Source: Paenibacillus montaniterrae
GTDB lineage: Bacteria; Bacillota; Bacilli; Paenibacillales; Paenibacillaceae
DNA length: 64,000 nucleotides
Assembly (NCBI RefSeq): GCF_018403185.1
Contig: NZ_BOSE01000009.1
Coordinates: 124,001 to 188,000 of the forward strand
Direction of reading: 5' to 3'
Below are positions 34,290 through 43,381 of the stretch, one piece after another (the first letter of the stretch is position 1; every line of letters begins with the position of its first letter). Under the pieces are notes generated by a model, which searched no databases, was not told where the DNA came from, and saw nothing but the letters and a program-made list of their open reading frames with translations. The position numbers and the translations under genes were made by a program.

Positions 34290-35654
34290 ATGGCTGTAGA
34301 TACGGTGCTGTGGAGCAAATGGCTGACGGGGCTTACGTTAGCATTCCATGCCATATTTGCCACGGTTGGCGTTGGCGTTCCGCTAATGATTGCGATTGCT
34401 GAATTCATCGGAATCCGCAAGAAGGATCCTCATTACACATTGATGGCCAAAAGATGGACGAGAGGCTTTGTAATTTCGGTCGCAGTTGGCGTAGTGACGG
34501 GGACGGCTATAGCATTGCAGCTTTCGCTTGTGTGGCCGAATTTTATGCAATTGGCAGGGAATGTGATTGCACTTCCGTTATTTATGGAGGTGTTTGCATT
34601 CTTTTTCGAAGCTATATTTTTAGGAATTTATATGTATACCTGGGATCGCTTCCGCAATCCGTATATTCATTGGCTGCTTACGATTCCAATTGTCGCTGGA
34701 GCAAGCATGTCGGCTTTTTTTATTACGACAGTAAATGGGTTTATGAACCAGCCGGAAGGATTTACGTTTGAAAATGGCCACTTTACAGCAGTCAACCCAC
34801 TGCAGGCAATGTTTAATGCAGCGACAGCCTCGAAGGTGTTTCATGTGCTGTCTTCGGCTTATTTAACAGGTGCTGCTTTGCTGGCGGGGATCGCGGCCTT
34901 CACGATGCTGCGAAAGGGAGTCTCGGCGTATTATACGAAAGCATTAAAGCTGATGATGGTGGTTGTACTCTTATTCGGCTTGCTAAATACGCTAGCCGGA
35001 GATGTCTCAGCCAAGTTTCTCGCGGAGCATCAGCCTGAGAAGCTGGCCGCGGCAGAATGGCATTTTGAGACGGAAAGCGGCGCCGATCTAATCTTTTTGG
35101 GCTGGCTAAACGCGGAGCAGCAAATTGTAGGAGCGATTCAAATTCCGAAGGCACTCAGCTTCCTTGCCTTCGGCGACTTTAATGCTGAAGTAACGGGACT
35201 GGAGGAGTTTCCGCTAGATGAGCGTCCGCCGCTGCTTGTTCACTATTTGTTTGATTTCATGGCGGGAATTGGTTTTGTGATTTTGGGCGTTGCACTGCTA
35301 TATTTTCTATTCTTGTTCTGGAAAAAGCGCAATGAGCTGAACAAATGGATGCTGCGGGCAATCGCTCTTACTGCACCACTTGCGTTTCTTGGTGTGGAAA
35401 TGGGCTGGCTATATGCGGAAATAGGGCGTCAGCCATGGATTGTTCGCGGATATATGCGGGTAGAGGAAGCAGCTACCTCCTCTCCGAGTGTGCGCATTCT
35501 CTTCTTCGTTTTTCTGCTGCTGTATGTAGTGCTGGGGATGATGTGCGCCATTATACTGCGTCGCTTGTTCCGCAATAAGCCGGCAGATGAAGAGCTGGAA
35601 AAGCTTATGAAAGAGAAGCGGCTACATGCAATAGAAATGGGTGAATCAGTATGA
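34290..35654 (+). CDS. cydA: Cytochrome bd menaquinol oxidase subunit I
   Basis: A 454-residue haem-binding subunit of cytochrome bd oxidase, which reduces oxygen to water with electrons from menaquinol. The N-terminal helix holds the haem ligand in AFHAIFATVGVG (His20), a second ligand is likely the His in KVFHVLSSAY near 188, and the GWLYAEIGRQPWIV segment is the family hallmark. The quinol loop is short, as in B. subtilis YthA and related bacterial enzymes. AAAGGAGAT precedes the ATG. cydB overlaps by four bases. Confidence 0.93.
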   Translation: MAVDTVLWSKWLTGLTLAFHAIFATVGVGVPLMIAIAEFIGIRKKDPHYTLMAKRWTRGFVISVAVGVVTGTAIALQLSLVWPNFMQLAGNVIALPLFMEVFAFFFEAIFLGIYMYTWDRFRNPYIHWLLTIPIVAGASMSAFFITTVNGFMNQPEGFTFENGHFTAVNPLQAMFNAATASKVFHVLSSAYLTGAALLAGIAAFTMLRKGVSAYYTKALKLMMVVVLLFGLLNTLAGDVSAKFLAEHQPEKLAAAEWHFETESGADLIFLGWLNAEQQIVGAIQIPKALSFLAFGDFNAEVTGLEEFPLDERPPLLVHYLFDFMAGIGFVILGVALLYFLFLFWKKRNELNKWMLRAIALTAPLAFLGVEMGWLYAEIGRQPWIVRGYMRVEEAATSSPSVRILFFVFLLLYVVLGMMCAIILRRLFRNKPADEELEKLMKEKRLHAIEMGESV

Positions 35655-36667
35655 TCAGTTATGAGTTGATCGGGATTTCAGTGCTCTGGCTTTTTTTATA
35701 TGGTTATTTAATTGTAGCCTCTATTGATTTTGGATCCGGATTTTTTGCCTTTTATGCTCGACTGACGAAGCAGGACCATCTGATCAATCGGTTAATTTCC
35801 CGATATTTATCGCCAGTATGGGAAATTACTAATGTGTTTTTAGTTTTCTTCTTTGTCGGGATTGTCGGGTTTTTCCCTGACACGGCTTATTATTACGGCT
35901 CTGCGCTGCTCGTTCCTGGAAGCATCGCGATTATTTTGCTGGCCATTCGCGGTTCCTTTTACGCCTTCGAAAATTATGGCTCCAAGGATAACATCGTCTA
36001 TCTGTTTTTATACGGGGCATCTGGCTTGCTTATTCCGGCTTCGCTGTCGGTGGCGTTAACTCTTTCAGAAGGTGGCTTCATTATCGCCAATGGCGAATCC
36101 GTTAATCTAGATTATATGGCGCTGTTTACTAGTCCGCTGTCATGGATGATCGTTATTTTGGCCATTGTCTCGGTGCTGTTTATAAGTGGAACCTTTTTAG
36201 CCTTCTACGCTTCAAGAGCAGAGGATGCGCCAGCGCTTAGGCTGATGCGGAAATTCGCCCTTTTTTGGAGCACGCCGACCATTATTGCAGCTTTAACCGC
36301 TTTTATATATCTAAGTCAACATAATGAGCGGCATTATCAAAATATGATGGATTTATGGTGGCTGTTGGCGCTTTCTGTCAGCTTCTTTATGTTAGCGATG
36401 TGGCTGCTCTACAAAGGACGTCGTTACGGCCTGGCTTTTATAAGTGTCATGCTGCAATTTTTCTGTGCGTTTTTCGCTTATGGCATAGGTCATTATCCAT
36501 ATATTTTGGACCCATACATTTCAATTCAAAGCGGAGCTACGCACGAGTCAATGGGAGTGGCACTGGTAGCTGCCTTTATCGGCGGTCTATGCCTGTTAAT
36601 TCCTTCTATCATTTTAGTGTTCAAGCTTTTTCTGTTTAATGTCGATTATGTTAAAGGTAAAAAATAA
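35651..36667 (+). CDS. cydB: Cytochrome bd oxidase subunit II
   Basis: A 338-residue membrane protein with about nine helices, the partner of CydA. Family segments include SIDFGSGFFAFYAR near residues 24-37 and SPVWEITNVFLVFFFVG near 55. ATG overlaps the cydA stop (ATGA). The length is like YthB. CydB holds no haem but is needed for assembly of the oxidase. Confidence 0.92.
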   Translation: MISYELIGISVLWLFLYGYLIVASIDFGSGFFAFYARLTKQDHLINRLISRYLSPVWEITNVFLVFFFVGIVGFFPDTAYYYGSALLVPGSIAIILLAIRGSFYAFENYGSKDNIVYLFLYGASGLLIPASLSVALTLSEGGFIIANGESVNLDYMALFTSPLSWMIVILAIVSVLFISGTFLAFYASRAEDAPALRLMRKFALFWSTPTIIAALTAFIYLSQHNERHYQNMMDLWWLLALSVSFFMLAMWLLYKGRRYGLAFISVMLQFFCAFFAYGIGHYPYILDPYISIQSGATHESMGVALVAAFIGGLCLLIPSIILVFKLFLFNVDYVKGKK

Positions 36668-36758
36668 AAGGCCGCATGAGCTAAGTACCGCATGCCGCAA
36701 GACTACTCGCTCATATTGTAAGAATATTGCAACAATTTGGGCTAAGGAGGTGGTTTGA

Positions 36759-38570
36759 ATGGGGCAAAGTAAAAACAAAAGCAAAAGCTTAATGTCTCAG
36801 CTTATGTCCTTGCAACGGAAGCGTCTTTACATGATAAGCGGCCTGTCGCTAATGCTTGGAGCAGCTATTGCAGGTCAGGCCGTATTGACGGCCGAAGCGG
36901 TTGAACGGATATTTGTCCAGAAAGCGCCGATATCTAGCATCGCTGCCATACTTGCGATACTGCTAATCGTAATTGCAGTACGGGTACTACTATTGCATGG
37001 AAATGGACGGATCGGTCTGCAAATGGCTGCTAGCGCTAAAACAGAGCTGCGTACTGCAGTGCTGCAAAAGCTGATCCACGCTTCTTTGCCGGCAGCGCTT
37101 CGCGGGCAAACAGGTGGCAAGGTCAGCATGACACTGGATGCTGTAGATGAAGCCGACAGTTATTTCAGCCAGTATATGCCGCGCATGATAGAAGCTGCTG
37201 TTATTCCGGTCATTATTTTGACTGTCGTATTTGTCCTCCATCCGCATTCTGGCTTCATTATGCTTGCTACAGCACCCTTTATTCCGATCTTTATGGTGCT
37301 TGTTGGTATGAAAACGAAGCGTAAGTCTGAGGAGAAGTTTGCTCAGCTGGCCGAATTCTCCAGCACATTTCTTGAGTCTGTTCAAGGGCTGGTTACATTG
37401 AAGCTGTTTGGCAGGGCGAGTCAGCAGCAGCAGGAAATTGAGCACAGCAGCTATAAATTTCGGGATGCGACAATGGGGATTTTGCGAATCGCGTTTACGA
37501 ATACCTTTATGCTGGAAACGATCGTTATGCTAAGTATAGGGATTGTTGCGCTTGAGCTGGCGCTGCAGCTGCTCATATTCAAGTCGCTTTCCTTCCAGAC
37601 TGCGTTTCTGATCCTGCTGCTAGTGCCTGAGTTTTACAGCCTGTTGAAAAACAGCGGCACAGCTTTTCATAGCGGTCGCACCAGTATGGGGGCCGTCCGT
37701 AAAATTGAGCAGCTTCTTGAGGATGCAGGCAAGGAGCCTGCAGCAATGACACTGGAGCATGTCGAAAAGCCGGCGACCGTTGCGCTTTCGCCCACTGTGG
37801 ACGTCACTGTGGAACCGAATCGCAGGCCGCCAGTCATTGAAATGAGGGAGGTACGCTTTCACTATGCGCCCGGTTCCTTCGAGCTTAGCGCCGGCAGCTT
37901 CAAGATTCGTGCAGGAGAGCATATCGCGATCGTTGGAAAAAGCGGGGCAGGGAAAACAACATTGCTGCATCTTGTTGCCGGGCTGCTGCAGCCGACGACA
38001 GGCCAAGTGCTAATTGATGGGCTGCCGCTTGCACAGCATCAGGAGGCTGCTTGGTTTAAGCAAATTAGCTATATTACTCAGCATCCATATATTTTTGCCA
38101 GCACATTGGCAGATAATATTGCAATTGGCTTGGGTCGGAATGCTTCAAGAGCTGAAATTGTCCAGGCTGCAGAGGCTGCCGGGCTTGCTGCTGTTGCAGC
38201 GGGATTGGAGCAGGGCTACGACACCGTTGTAGGCGAAGGAGGCATTGGCCTGTCCGGCGGAGAGAAGCAGAGGCTTGCACTGGCGCGTGCCTTTCTGAAG
38301 AAGCCCGCCGTTATTTTGTTTGATGAGCCTACTGTTGGACTGGATTTGCATACCGAACGCATTTTGCAGCGTTCTATTGCCGAGCTTTCAGCGAAGGCAA
38401 CGATGATTACGGTGGCACATCGCTTATATACAATCCGACATGCAGATTGCATTTTATTTATAGACGACGGAAAGCTGCTTGATCGTGGCAGTCACGACGA
38501 GCTGCTTGTACGTCTGCCACAATATGCTGCGATGGTGAATGTACAGCGTAAAGGAGGGAGCCGATCATGA
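36759..38570 (+). CDS. cydD: Cysteine/glutathione ABC exporter subunit CydD
   Basis: A 603-residue half-transporter: six helices in residues 25-310, then an ATPase domain with Walker A GKSGAGKTT, signature LSGGEKQRLALARAF and Walker B VILFDEPTVGLD. CydDC exports thiols or handles haem and is needed to mature cytochrome bd. It follows cydB after 90 bases and overlaps cydC by four. TAAGGAGGTGG lies before the ATG. The linker between domains (residues 320-360) is poorly conserved, as usual. Confidence 0.92.
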   Translation: MGQSKNKSKSLMSQLMSLQRKRLYMISGLSLMLGAAIAGQAVLTAEAVERIFVQKAPISSIAAILAILLIVIAVRVLLLHGNGRIGLQMAASAKTELRTAVLQKLIHASLPAALRGQTGGKVSMTLDAVDEADSYFSQYMPRMIEAAVIPVIILTVVFVLHPHSGFIMLATAPFIPIFMVLVGMKTKRKSEEKFAQLAEFSSTFLESVQGLVTLKLFGRASQQQQEIEHSSYKFRDATMGILRIAFTNTFMLETIVMLSIGIVALELALQLLIFKSLSFQTAFLILLLVPEFYSLLKNSGTAFHSGRTSMGAVRKIEQLLEDAGKEPAAMTLEHVEKPATVALSPTVDVTVEPNRRPPVIEMREVRFHYAPGSFELSAGSFKIRAGEHIAIVGKSGAGKTTLLHLVAGLLQPTTGQVLIDGLPLAQHQEAAWFKQISYITQHPYIFASTLADNIAIGLGRNASRAEIVQAAEAAGLAAVAAGLEQGYDTVVGEGGIGLSGGEKQRLALARAFLKKPAVILFDEPTVGLDLHTERILQRSIAELSAKATMITVAHRLYTIRHADCILFIDDGKLLDRGSHDELLVRLPQYAAMVNVQRKGGSRS

Positions 38571-40357
38571 AGGAGCTGGCTCTATTAACTAAAGCGCTTA
38601 TCCAGGAGCGCAAAGATATTGCGCTTTCGATTATATGCGGGTTTATTGCCGGCATAGCAGGGGTCGTTCTTTTTGCTGCAAGCGGCTATTTGATCTCCCA
38701 AACGGTGTTTGCGCCGCCACTATATACATTAATTGTGCTTACATCGTTAGTGAAAATACTAGGTCTTCTGCGAGCGGCCAGCCGATACGGTGAACGCTTG
38801 TATTCTCATCGAGCTACATTTTCGATGCTCGGTCGTTTGCGGGCCTCTTTTTTTGCCAGGCTTGTTCCGTTAATGCCCAATCTTTTGGGCAAAAAACGAA
38901 GCGGTGAGCTGCTTGCGCGCATCGTAGGGGATGTCGAGAGCTTGCAGCATTATTTTTTGCGAGTAGCCTACCCGCCGATGATTGTTGTGATGGTATTTTT
39001 GGCGACGGTGTTATTCGTATCGGCTTATTCGGTCTGGGTTGCTTGTTTATTAATAGCGGGGATGCTTGCGACAGCCTTTGTTGTTCCGGGGCTTGTGCTG
39101 CTTGGACAGAGAAGGGTTCATGGCAAGCTGCTTGAGCAGCGTGCCGCCGTGTCTATTGAAGTGACTGAGCTGCTGTATGGTTTTGTTGATTTAAAGGTAT
39201 ACGGTCGATTAAAGGAGCGCGAGGAGCAGCTGCATATTAGCTCCGACGCATTAGTCGCCGAGCAGCATGCAGCAGCGCGAGGTCTGCTGCGCGGGCAATC
39301 GCTGCACACATTTGTAACGTATCTCATTTCCTGGGGCGTGCTTGCACTTGGCGCTTATTTAACTATAACTGGTTCGCTCGAAGGTGTTTTTATTGCTATG
39401 CTGCTGCTTGCTTCGCAAACATTGTTTGAAGAAGCGGCGCCACTAGCTAATTTGCCTGCTTATAAGCAGGATAGCGAGTACGCCGCCAAGCGGCTGGCAG
39501 AAACGGTTCATGAGGATAGCACGCGGCCGCCAGGCAAAGCGCGACCGCGAGGCAAAGTACAACCGCGAGACAAAGCGCAATCGCCAGGCAAAGCGCAACC
39601 GCCAGGCAAAGCGCTATCTGCCGAGCAAGCTGCTTCAATTGAGCTGTGTGAGCTTTCATTTCACTATGAACATAAAGACCGTCCGGTCTTAAAAAATATT
39701 TCACTGAGCATTCCGCCAGGCTGCAAAGCAGCGATTGTCGGACCGAGCGGCTCTGGGAAAACAACGATTTTTGAACTGCTGCTCAAGCTGCGTGCGTCGA
39801 CAGGCGGCGAGATCCGATTAAACGGTGCTCCGATTACAGAGCTGGATGAAGCAAGTATTTGGCATGCAGCGAATGTTGTGTTGCAGCGCGGCCATTTCTT
39901 TAGAGGAACGATCCGTGATAATTTGCTTCTGGATGGAGAACAGCGTTCAGACGAGGAGCTGATGACTGCCTTGGAGAAGGTGCTGCTGTCGCACAAAGCT
40001 TTGGATGATGAGGTCTATGAAAAAGGAGAGAATTTGTCGGATGGAGAAAAGCAGCGCTTGGCACTGGCGCGAGCAATGCTGAGAAAAGGTCGTCGGCTAT
40101 GGCTTCTCGATGAACCGACCTCCTCGCTAGATTATATTACCGAACAGCATGTATTTCAACAGCTATTGACAGAAGCAGCAGACGATACATTGCTCATCAT
40201 ATGTCATCGACTTACTGGGCTGGAGGAGATGGACCTGATTGTCGTGTTGGAGCACGGCAGCGTGATCGAGGCAGGCACATACGCACAGCTAATGGAGCAA
40301 AAGGGATATTTTTATGAAATGAAGCAAATTGAGCTGCAAATGATCGGTGATGAGTGA
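38567..40357 (+). CDS. cydC: Cysteine/glutathione ABC exporter subunit CydC
   Basis: A 596-residue half-transporter paired with CydD. Walker A is GPSGSGKTT, the signature LSDGEKQRLALARAM (with D in place of the first G), and Walker B WLLDEPTSSLD. The linker between membrane and ATPase domains (about residues 320-350) is expanded by five tandem 18-base units encoding a PPGKAR-like repeat, rich in Pro, Gly, Lys and Arg. The last gene of the cydABDC operon. Confidence 0.92.
   Translation: MKELALLTKALIQERKDIALSIICGFIAGIAGVVLFAASGYLISQTVFAPPLYTLIVLTSLVKILGLLRAASRYGERLYSHRATFSMLGRLRASFFARLVPLMPNLLGKKRSGELLARIVGDVESLQHYFLRVAYPPMIVVMVFLATVLFVSAYSVWVACLLIAGMLATAFVVPGLVLLGQRRVHGKLLEQRAAVSIEVTELLYGFVDLKVYGRLKEREEQLHISSDALVAEQHAAARGLLRGQSLHTFVTYLISWGVLALGAYLTITGSLEGVFIAMLLLASQTLFEEAAPLANLPAYKQDSEYAAKRLAETVHEDSTRPPGKARPRGKVQPRDKAQSPGKAQPPGKALSAEQAASIELCELSFHYEHKDRPVLKNISLSIPPGCKAAIVGPSGSGKTTIFELLLKLRASTGGEIRLNGAPITELDEASIWHAANVVLQRGHFFRGTIRDNLLLDGEQRSDEELMTALEKVLLSHKALDDEVYEKGENLSDGEKQRLALARAMLRKGRRLWLLDEPTSSLDYITEQHVFQQLLTEAADDTLLIICHRLTGLEEMDLIVVLEHGSVIEAGTYAQLMEQKGYFYEMKQIELQMIGDE
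39525..39615 (+). repeat. 18-bp minisatellite in the CydC linker
   Basis: Five in-frame copies of an 18-base unit around CGACCGCCAGGCAAAGCG, with scattered base changes. It encodes alternating Pro/Gly/Lys residues. Copy number may vary between strains. Confidence 0.85.
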
Positions 40358-40392
40358 GCTCTGGTGACTGCCCTCCCTATGAATCTATTTTA

Positions 40393-40409
40393 CAAGTGTG
40401 GTACACTTG
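40393..40409 (+). promoter_or_regulatory. Inverted repeat before the DUF368 gene
   Basis: CAAGTGT, three bases, ACACTTG, lying within the promoter region about 50 bases before the start codon. Possibly an operator; not linked to a known regulator. Confidence 0.4.
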
Positions 40410-40456
40410 GTAGATGTAGAAAAAGATAGAATCATTGGAGAAAAGGAGTAGAATCA

Positions 40457-41278
40457 ATGGAGTGGAAAAATCTGTTGCGGGGATTCGCGATGGGCACAAC
40501 CGATCTTATACCTGGTGTAAGCGGCGGGACGCTGGCCGTAGTGCTGGGCATCTACTATCAATTGCTGGAGTCGATTAGCGGCTTGTTCGGCAAGGACTGG
40601 AAGCGCCACTGGGGCTTTCTTATTCCGCTCGGCATCGGGATGGTTTCAGCTATCGTATGCTTGAGCAGGGTCATCGAATATTTGCTGGAGCATCATTATG
40701 AGCCGACACAATTTTTCTTTACCGGCTTAATTCTCGGCGTGCTGCCGATGCTGGTTCGTCAGGCAGATGTGAGACGCAATTTCTCTGTCATACATGTGAT
40801 CGTTCTGCTAATCAGTCTGGTGCTTATGGCTTCCATGGCCTTTTTGTCTGGAGATGAAGATGCAGGTCCTTTAACTGCGCTTACAATCGGCTCAACGATT
40901 GGCTTGTTCTTTGCCGGCTGGCTTGCCAGCATGGCGATGCTGCTGCCAGGAGTGAGCGGGTCATTTGTGCTGCTGCTGGTTGGGGTTTATCCGACTGCGA
41001 TTAATGCATTGTCGACGTTTAATTTCCCTATTATTATTACGATCGGATTAGGCGTATTGGCTGGTTTCTTCTTTAGCAGTAGAGCAATTCGCTATTTGCT
41101 TGCCAGCTATCCGCATATGACCTATGCTGTCATGATCGGCTTGATTGCCGGCTCGGTGTTCGTTATATTTCCGGGCATCGTGAGCGGTCTCGGCACTATC
41201 ATTATTTGTCTGGTTGCCTTATTGGCAGGCTTGAGCATTGCGATGTACTTTGGCTCAGCCAAGCGGACTGGAAGCTAG
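40457..41278 (+). CDS. DUF368 undecaprenyl-phosphate translocase (PopT-like)
   Basis: A 273-residue membrane protein with about eight helices and two copies of a PGVSG motif (DLIPGVSGGTLAVVLG near residue 16 and MLLPGVSGSFVLLLVG near 163), which is the mark of DUF368. Members of this family have been shown to return the lipid carrier undecaprenyl phosphate across the membrane for reuse in wall synthesis. AAAGGAG precedes the ATG. A strong terminator follows. No neighbour points to a different job. Confidence 0.88.
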   Translation: MEWKNLLRGFAMGTTDLIPGVSGGTLAVVLGIYYQLLESISGLFGKDWKRHWGFLIPLGIGMVSAIVCLSRVIEYLLEHHYEPTQFFFTGLILGVLPMLVRQADVRRNFSVIHVIVLLISLVLMASMAFLSGDEDAGPLTALTIGSTIGLFFAGWLASMAMLLPGVSGSFVLLLVGVYPTAINALSTFNFPIIITIGLGVLAGFFFSSRAIRYLLASYPHMTYAVMIGLIAGSVFVIFPGIVSGLGTIIICLVALLAGLSIAMYFGSAKRTGS

Positions 41279-41321
41279 CCGGGAGCGGGGCTTCAAACCG
41301 CTGGAGTTATAGATGCAAGCT

Positions 41322-41373
41322 AAGGAGCAGTCGGGAAGTCAGTAAAGCTGGCTTGCTGACCGCTCCTTTTTTG
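41322..41373. terminator. Terminator after the DUF368 gene
   Basis: AAGGAGC and GCTCCTT arms with GTC/GAC inside, followed by a T-run. It lies just before the 3' end of the convergent AraC gene and may serve both. Confidence 0.75.
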
Positions 41374-41393
41374 CTCGGCAACGCGCTGAGCGT

Positions 41394-42272
41394 TTACTTT
41401 ATGGAGACGCTGCGACAGCGCGTTCTGTATTGGCCGGGCGTCTCGCCTGTTACTGATTTGAATACTCTGTAGAAATGGGTAGGTGTCTCATATCCGCATT
41501 TTTCAGCGATATCATTTACATTATCATCGGAATACGCTAGCCGCTCCTTCGCTTTAATGATCCGTTTCGCGTTGACATAGCCTGTGACGTGCATAGTAGT
41601 GAACTGTCTGAACACTCTTGAGAAATGCGAGGTTGACACGCAAGCCTCGCGCGCCAAGTCGGATAGATGAATTTCGCGCTCAGGATGCTCATCTATTTTT
41701 TTTAACGCCTGCAAAATCCACGAAGGTCCAATAGGCGTGCCCTCATGCGCAATGCTACCATTCGTCAGCAGATGGCGATTCAGTTGCAGCAGCAGCTGGC
41801 CTGTCGTCAGCCGTACAGCTTCGCGGTAGCCAGCTTCTTTGTTAGCAAGCTCCTCGGCAATTTGCGCGAGCACTGTTTCGACCAGGCTGCGCAACGCCCC
41901 AGCCAGCCCGAGCTTATACTGCTTTTTTCTACGGGCAAATTCAAAGCATTGCAGCGGAGAATAGCTCTCGTCAAGCGTGTGCCCGGCAATAAGCGTTGGT
42001 GCGAAAAAGACGGCCGTAGAAATAATAGGATCTTCAAGGTCCGGCAAAGAATGATGGATCGTATTGCCCGGGATGATGAACAGATCGCCAGCACTTTTAT
42101 GATACAAGCAATTGTCGATAAAAAAAATCCCTGTGCCGCTATGAATATAGACGAGCTCGTAATGGTCATGCAGATGATTGGGCAGCTCCTTGTCCGGAAG
42201 CTTTACTGTTTTGTACACAAGGTCGAATGGAAACATTGGATCACCATTAAATGATTTGCGATAGGCTTGCAT
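41394..42272 (-). CDS. AraC family transcriptional regulator
   Basis: A 292-residue regulator with an N-terminal cupin domain (LPNHLHDHYELVYIHSG, residues 30-46) that likely binds a sugar, and two C-terminal AraC helix-turn-helix units (LAREACVSTSHFSRVFRQFT; IAEKCGYETPTHFYRVFK). AAAGGAGG precedes the ATG. It is divergent from the aldo-keto reductase/alcohol dehydrogenase/fucosidase cluster and most likely activates it in response to a sugar, possibly fucose. Confidence 0.9.
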   Translation of the reverse strand: MQAYRKSFNGDPMFPFDLVYKTVKLPDKELPNHLHDHYELVYIHSGTGIFFIDNCLYHKSAGDLFIIPGNTIHHSLPDLEDPIISTAVFFAPTLIAGHTLDESYSPLQCFEFARRKKQYKLGLAGALRSLVETVLAQIAEELANKEAGYREAVRLTTGQLLLQLNRHLLTNGSIAHEGTPIGPSWILQALKKIDEHPEREIHLSDLAREACVSTSHFSRVFRQFTTMHVTGYVNAKRIIKAKERLAYSDDNVNDIAEKCGYETPTHFYRVFKSVTGETPGQYRTRCRSVSIK

Positions 42273-42311
42273 AATAGATACATGCCTCCTTTTTGGCTAT
42301 AATTCACATCA

Positions 42312-42354
42312 AAAAATGATATAAAAATGATAGTTCTCGTGATTACAATATCAT
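42312..42354 (+). promoter_or_regulatory. Candidate AraC binding sites
   Basis: AAAAATGATA occurs at 42312-42321 and 42323-42332, one helical turn apart, and the inverse TATCAT at 42349-42354. They lie in the gap between the AraC gene and its probable target operon. Confidence 0.4.
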
Positions 42355-42415
42355 AAAACGGAATATACAATAAGGGTAATTGTAAAGCAAATTTTAAGGA
42401 TGGAGTGATCCTGAC

Positions 42416-43381
42416 ATGAAATATAGGAAATTAGGCCAGACAGGACTCGATGTTTCGGTTCTTAGCTTCGGTGCCTCTTCGCTTGGATCGGTATTTCGGG
42501 AAACATCGGAGCGTGAAAGTATAAAGACCGTGCATGCGGCTCTCGATGCTGGCATTAATTACATTGATGTTTCGCCTTACTATGGACTGACCAAGGCGGA
42601 AAAAGTGCTGGGCAATGCGATCAAGGAATTGCAGCGCGATCGGTTTATACTATCGAGCAAGGCGGGGCGATATGGTGAGAACCAGTTTGACTTCTCAGCC
42701 AAACGAATTTTTACGAGCGTAGACGAAAGCCTGCAGCGGCTGAATACGGATTATCTCGACATTCTCTTCTTGCATGATATCGAATTTGTACCGTCTCCTA
42801 TTATTGTGGAGGAAGCCGTTCCGGCTATGCAGAAGCTGAAGGAGCAAGGTAAAATCCGCTTCACAGGCATTAGCGGGCTTCCGTTGCAGCTTTTTGAGCT
42901 GGTGCTGCCGCAAATTGAAGTGGATGCGATTTTGTCTTACTGCCATTATGCTCTCAACGATACTTCACTGCTGGAGCTTCTTCCGCTGCTGGAGCAGCGC
43001 AAGGTTGGGCTGGTCAATGCCTCGCCGCTATCGATGGGACTGCTAAGCACCCGCGATACCGCAGCCTGGCATCCGGCAGACGCTGAGCTGAAGGCGATTT
43101 GCCGGAAGGCCGCCGAGCATTGTGCTTCCCGTGGCTACGATATTGCCCAATTGGCGGTGCAGTTTTCGACCGCTGATGATCGCATCCCGACGACGCTCGT
43201 TAGTACAGCGAATCCAGACAACATCGTTAAAAATGCTCGTTGGACCGAGCAGCCTATCGACGAGGAGCTGCTATCCGAGGTGGCTGACATTCTCGCACCA
43301 GTTCATAACCGAACCTGGCCAAGCGGACGTGCCGAGTACAACAGCAGACCGCAAGCTGAAGTAAAGGCAGGCGACGTCTAA
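42416..43381 (+). CDS. Aldo-keto reductase, sugar dehydrogenase type
   Basis: A 321-residue aldo-keto reductase. Catalytic residues are visible as INYIDVSPYYG (Asp and Tyr), FILSSKAGR (Lys) and DILFLHDIEF (His). The type is close to L-fucose/L-galactose dehydrogenases, which oxidise the free sugar to a lactone with NAD(P). A GGAGTG site precedes the ATG. It overlaps the next gene by one base (TAATG). Its place before a fucosidase supports oxidation of released L-fucose, though the substrate is inferred. Confidence 0.87.
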   Translation: MKYRKLGQTGLDVSVLSFGASSLGSVFRETSERESIKTVHAALDAGINYIDVSPYYGLTKAEKVLGNAIKELQRDRFILSSKAGRYGENQFDFSAKRIFTSVDESLQRLNTDYLDILFLHDIEFVPSPIIVEEAVPAMQKLKEQGKIRFTGISGLPLQLFELVLPQIEVDAILSYCHYALNDTSLLELLPLLEQRKVGLVNASPLSMGLLSTRDTAAWHPADAELKAICRKAAEHCASRGYDIAQLAVQFSTADDRIPTTLVSTANPDNIVKNARWTEQPIDEELLSEVADILAPVHNRTWPSGRAEYNSRPQAEVKAGDV

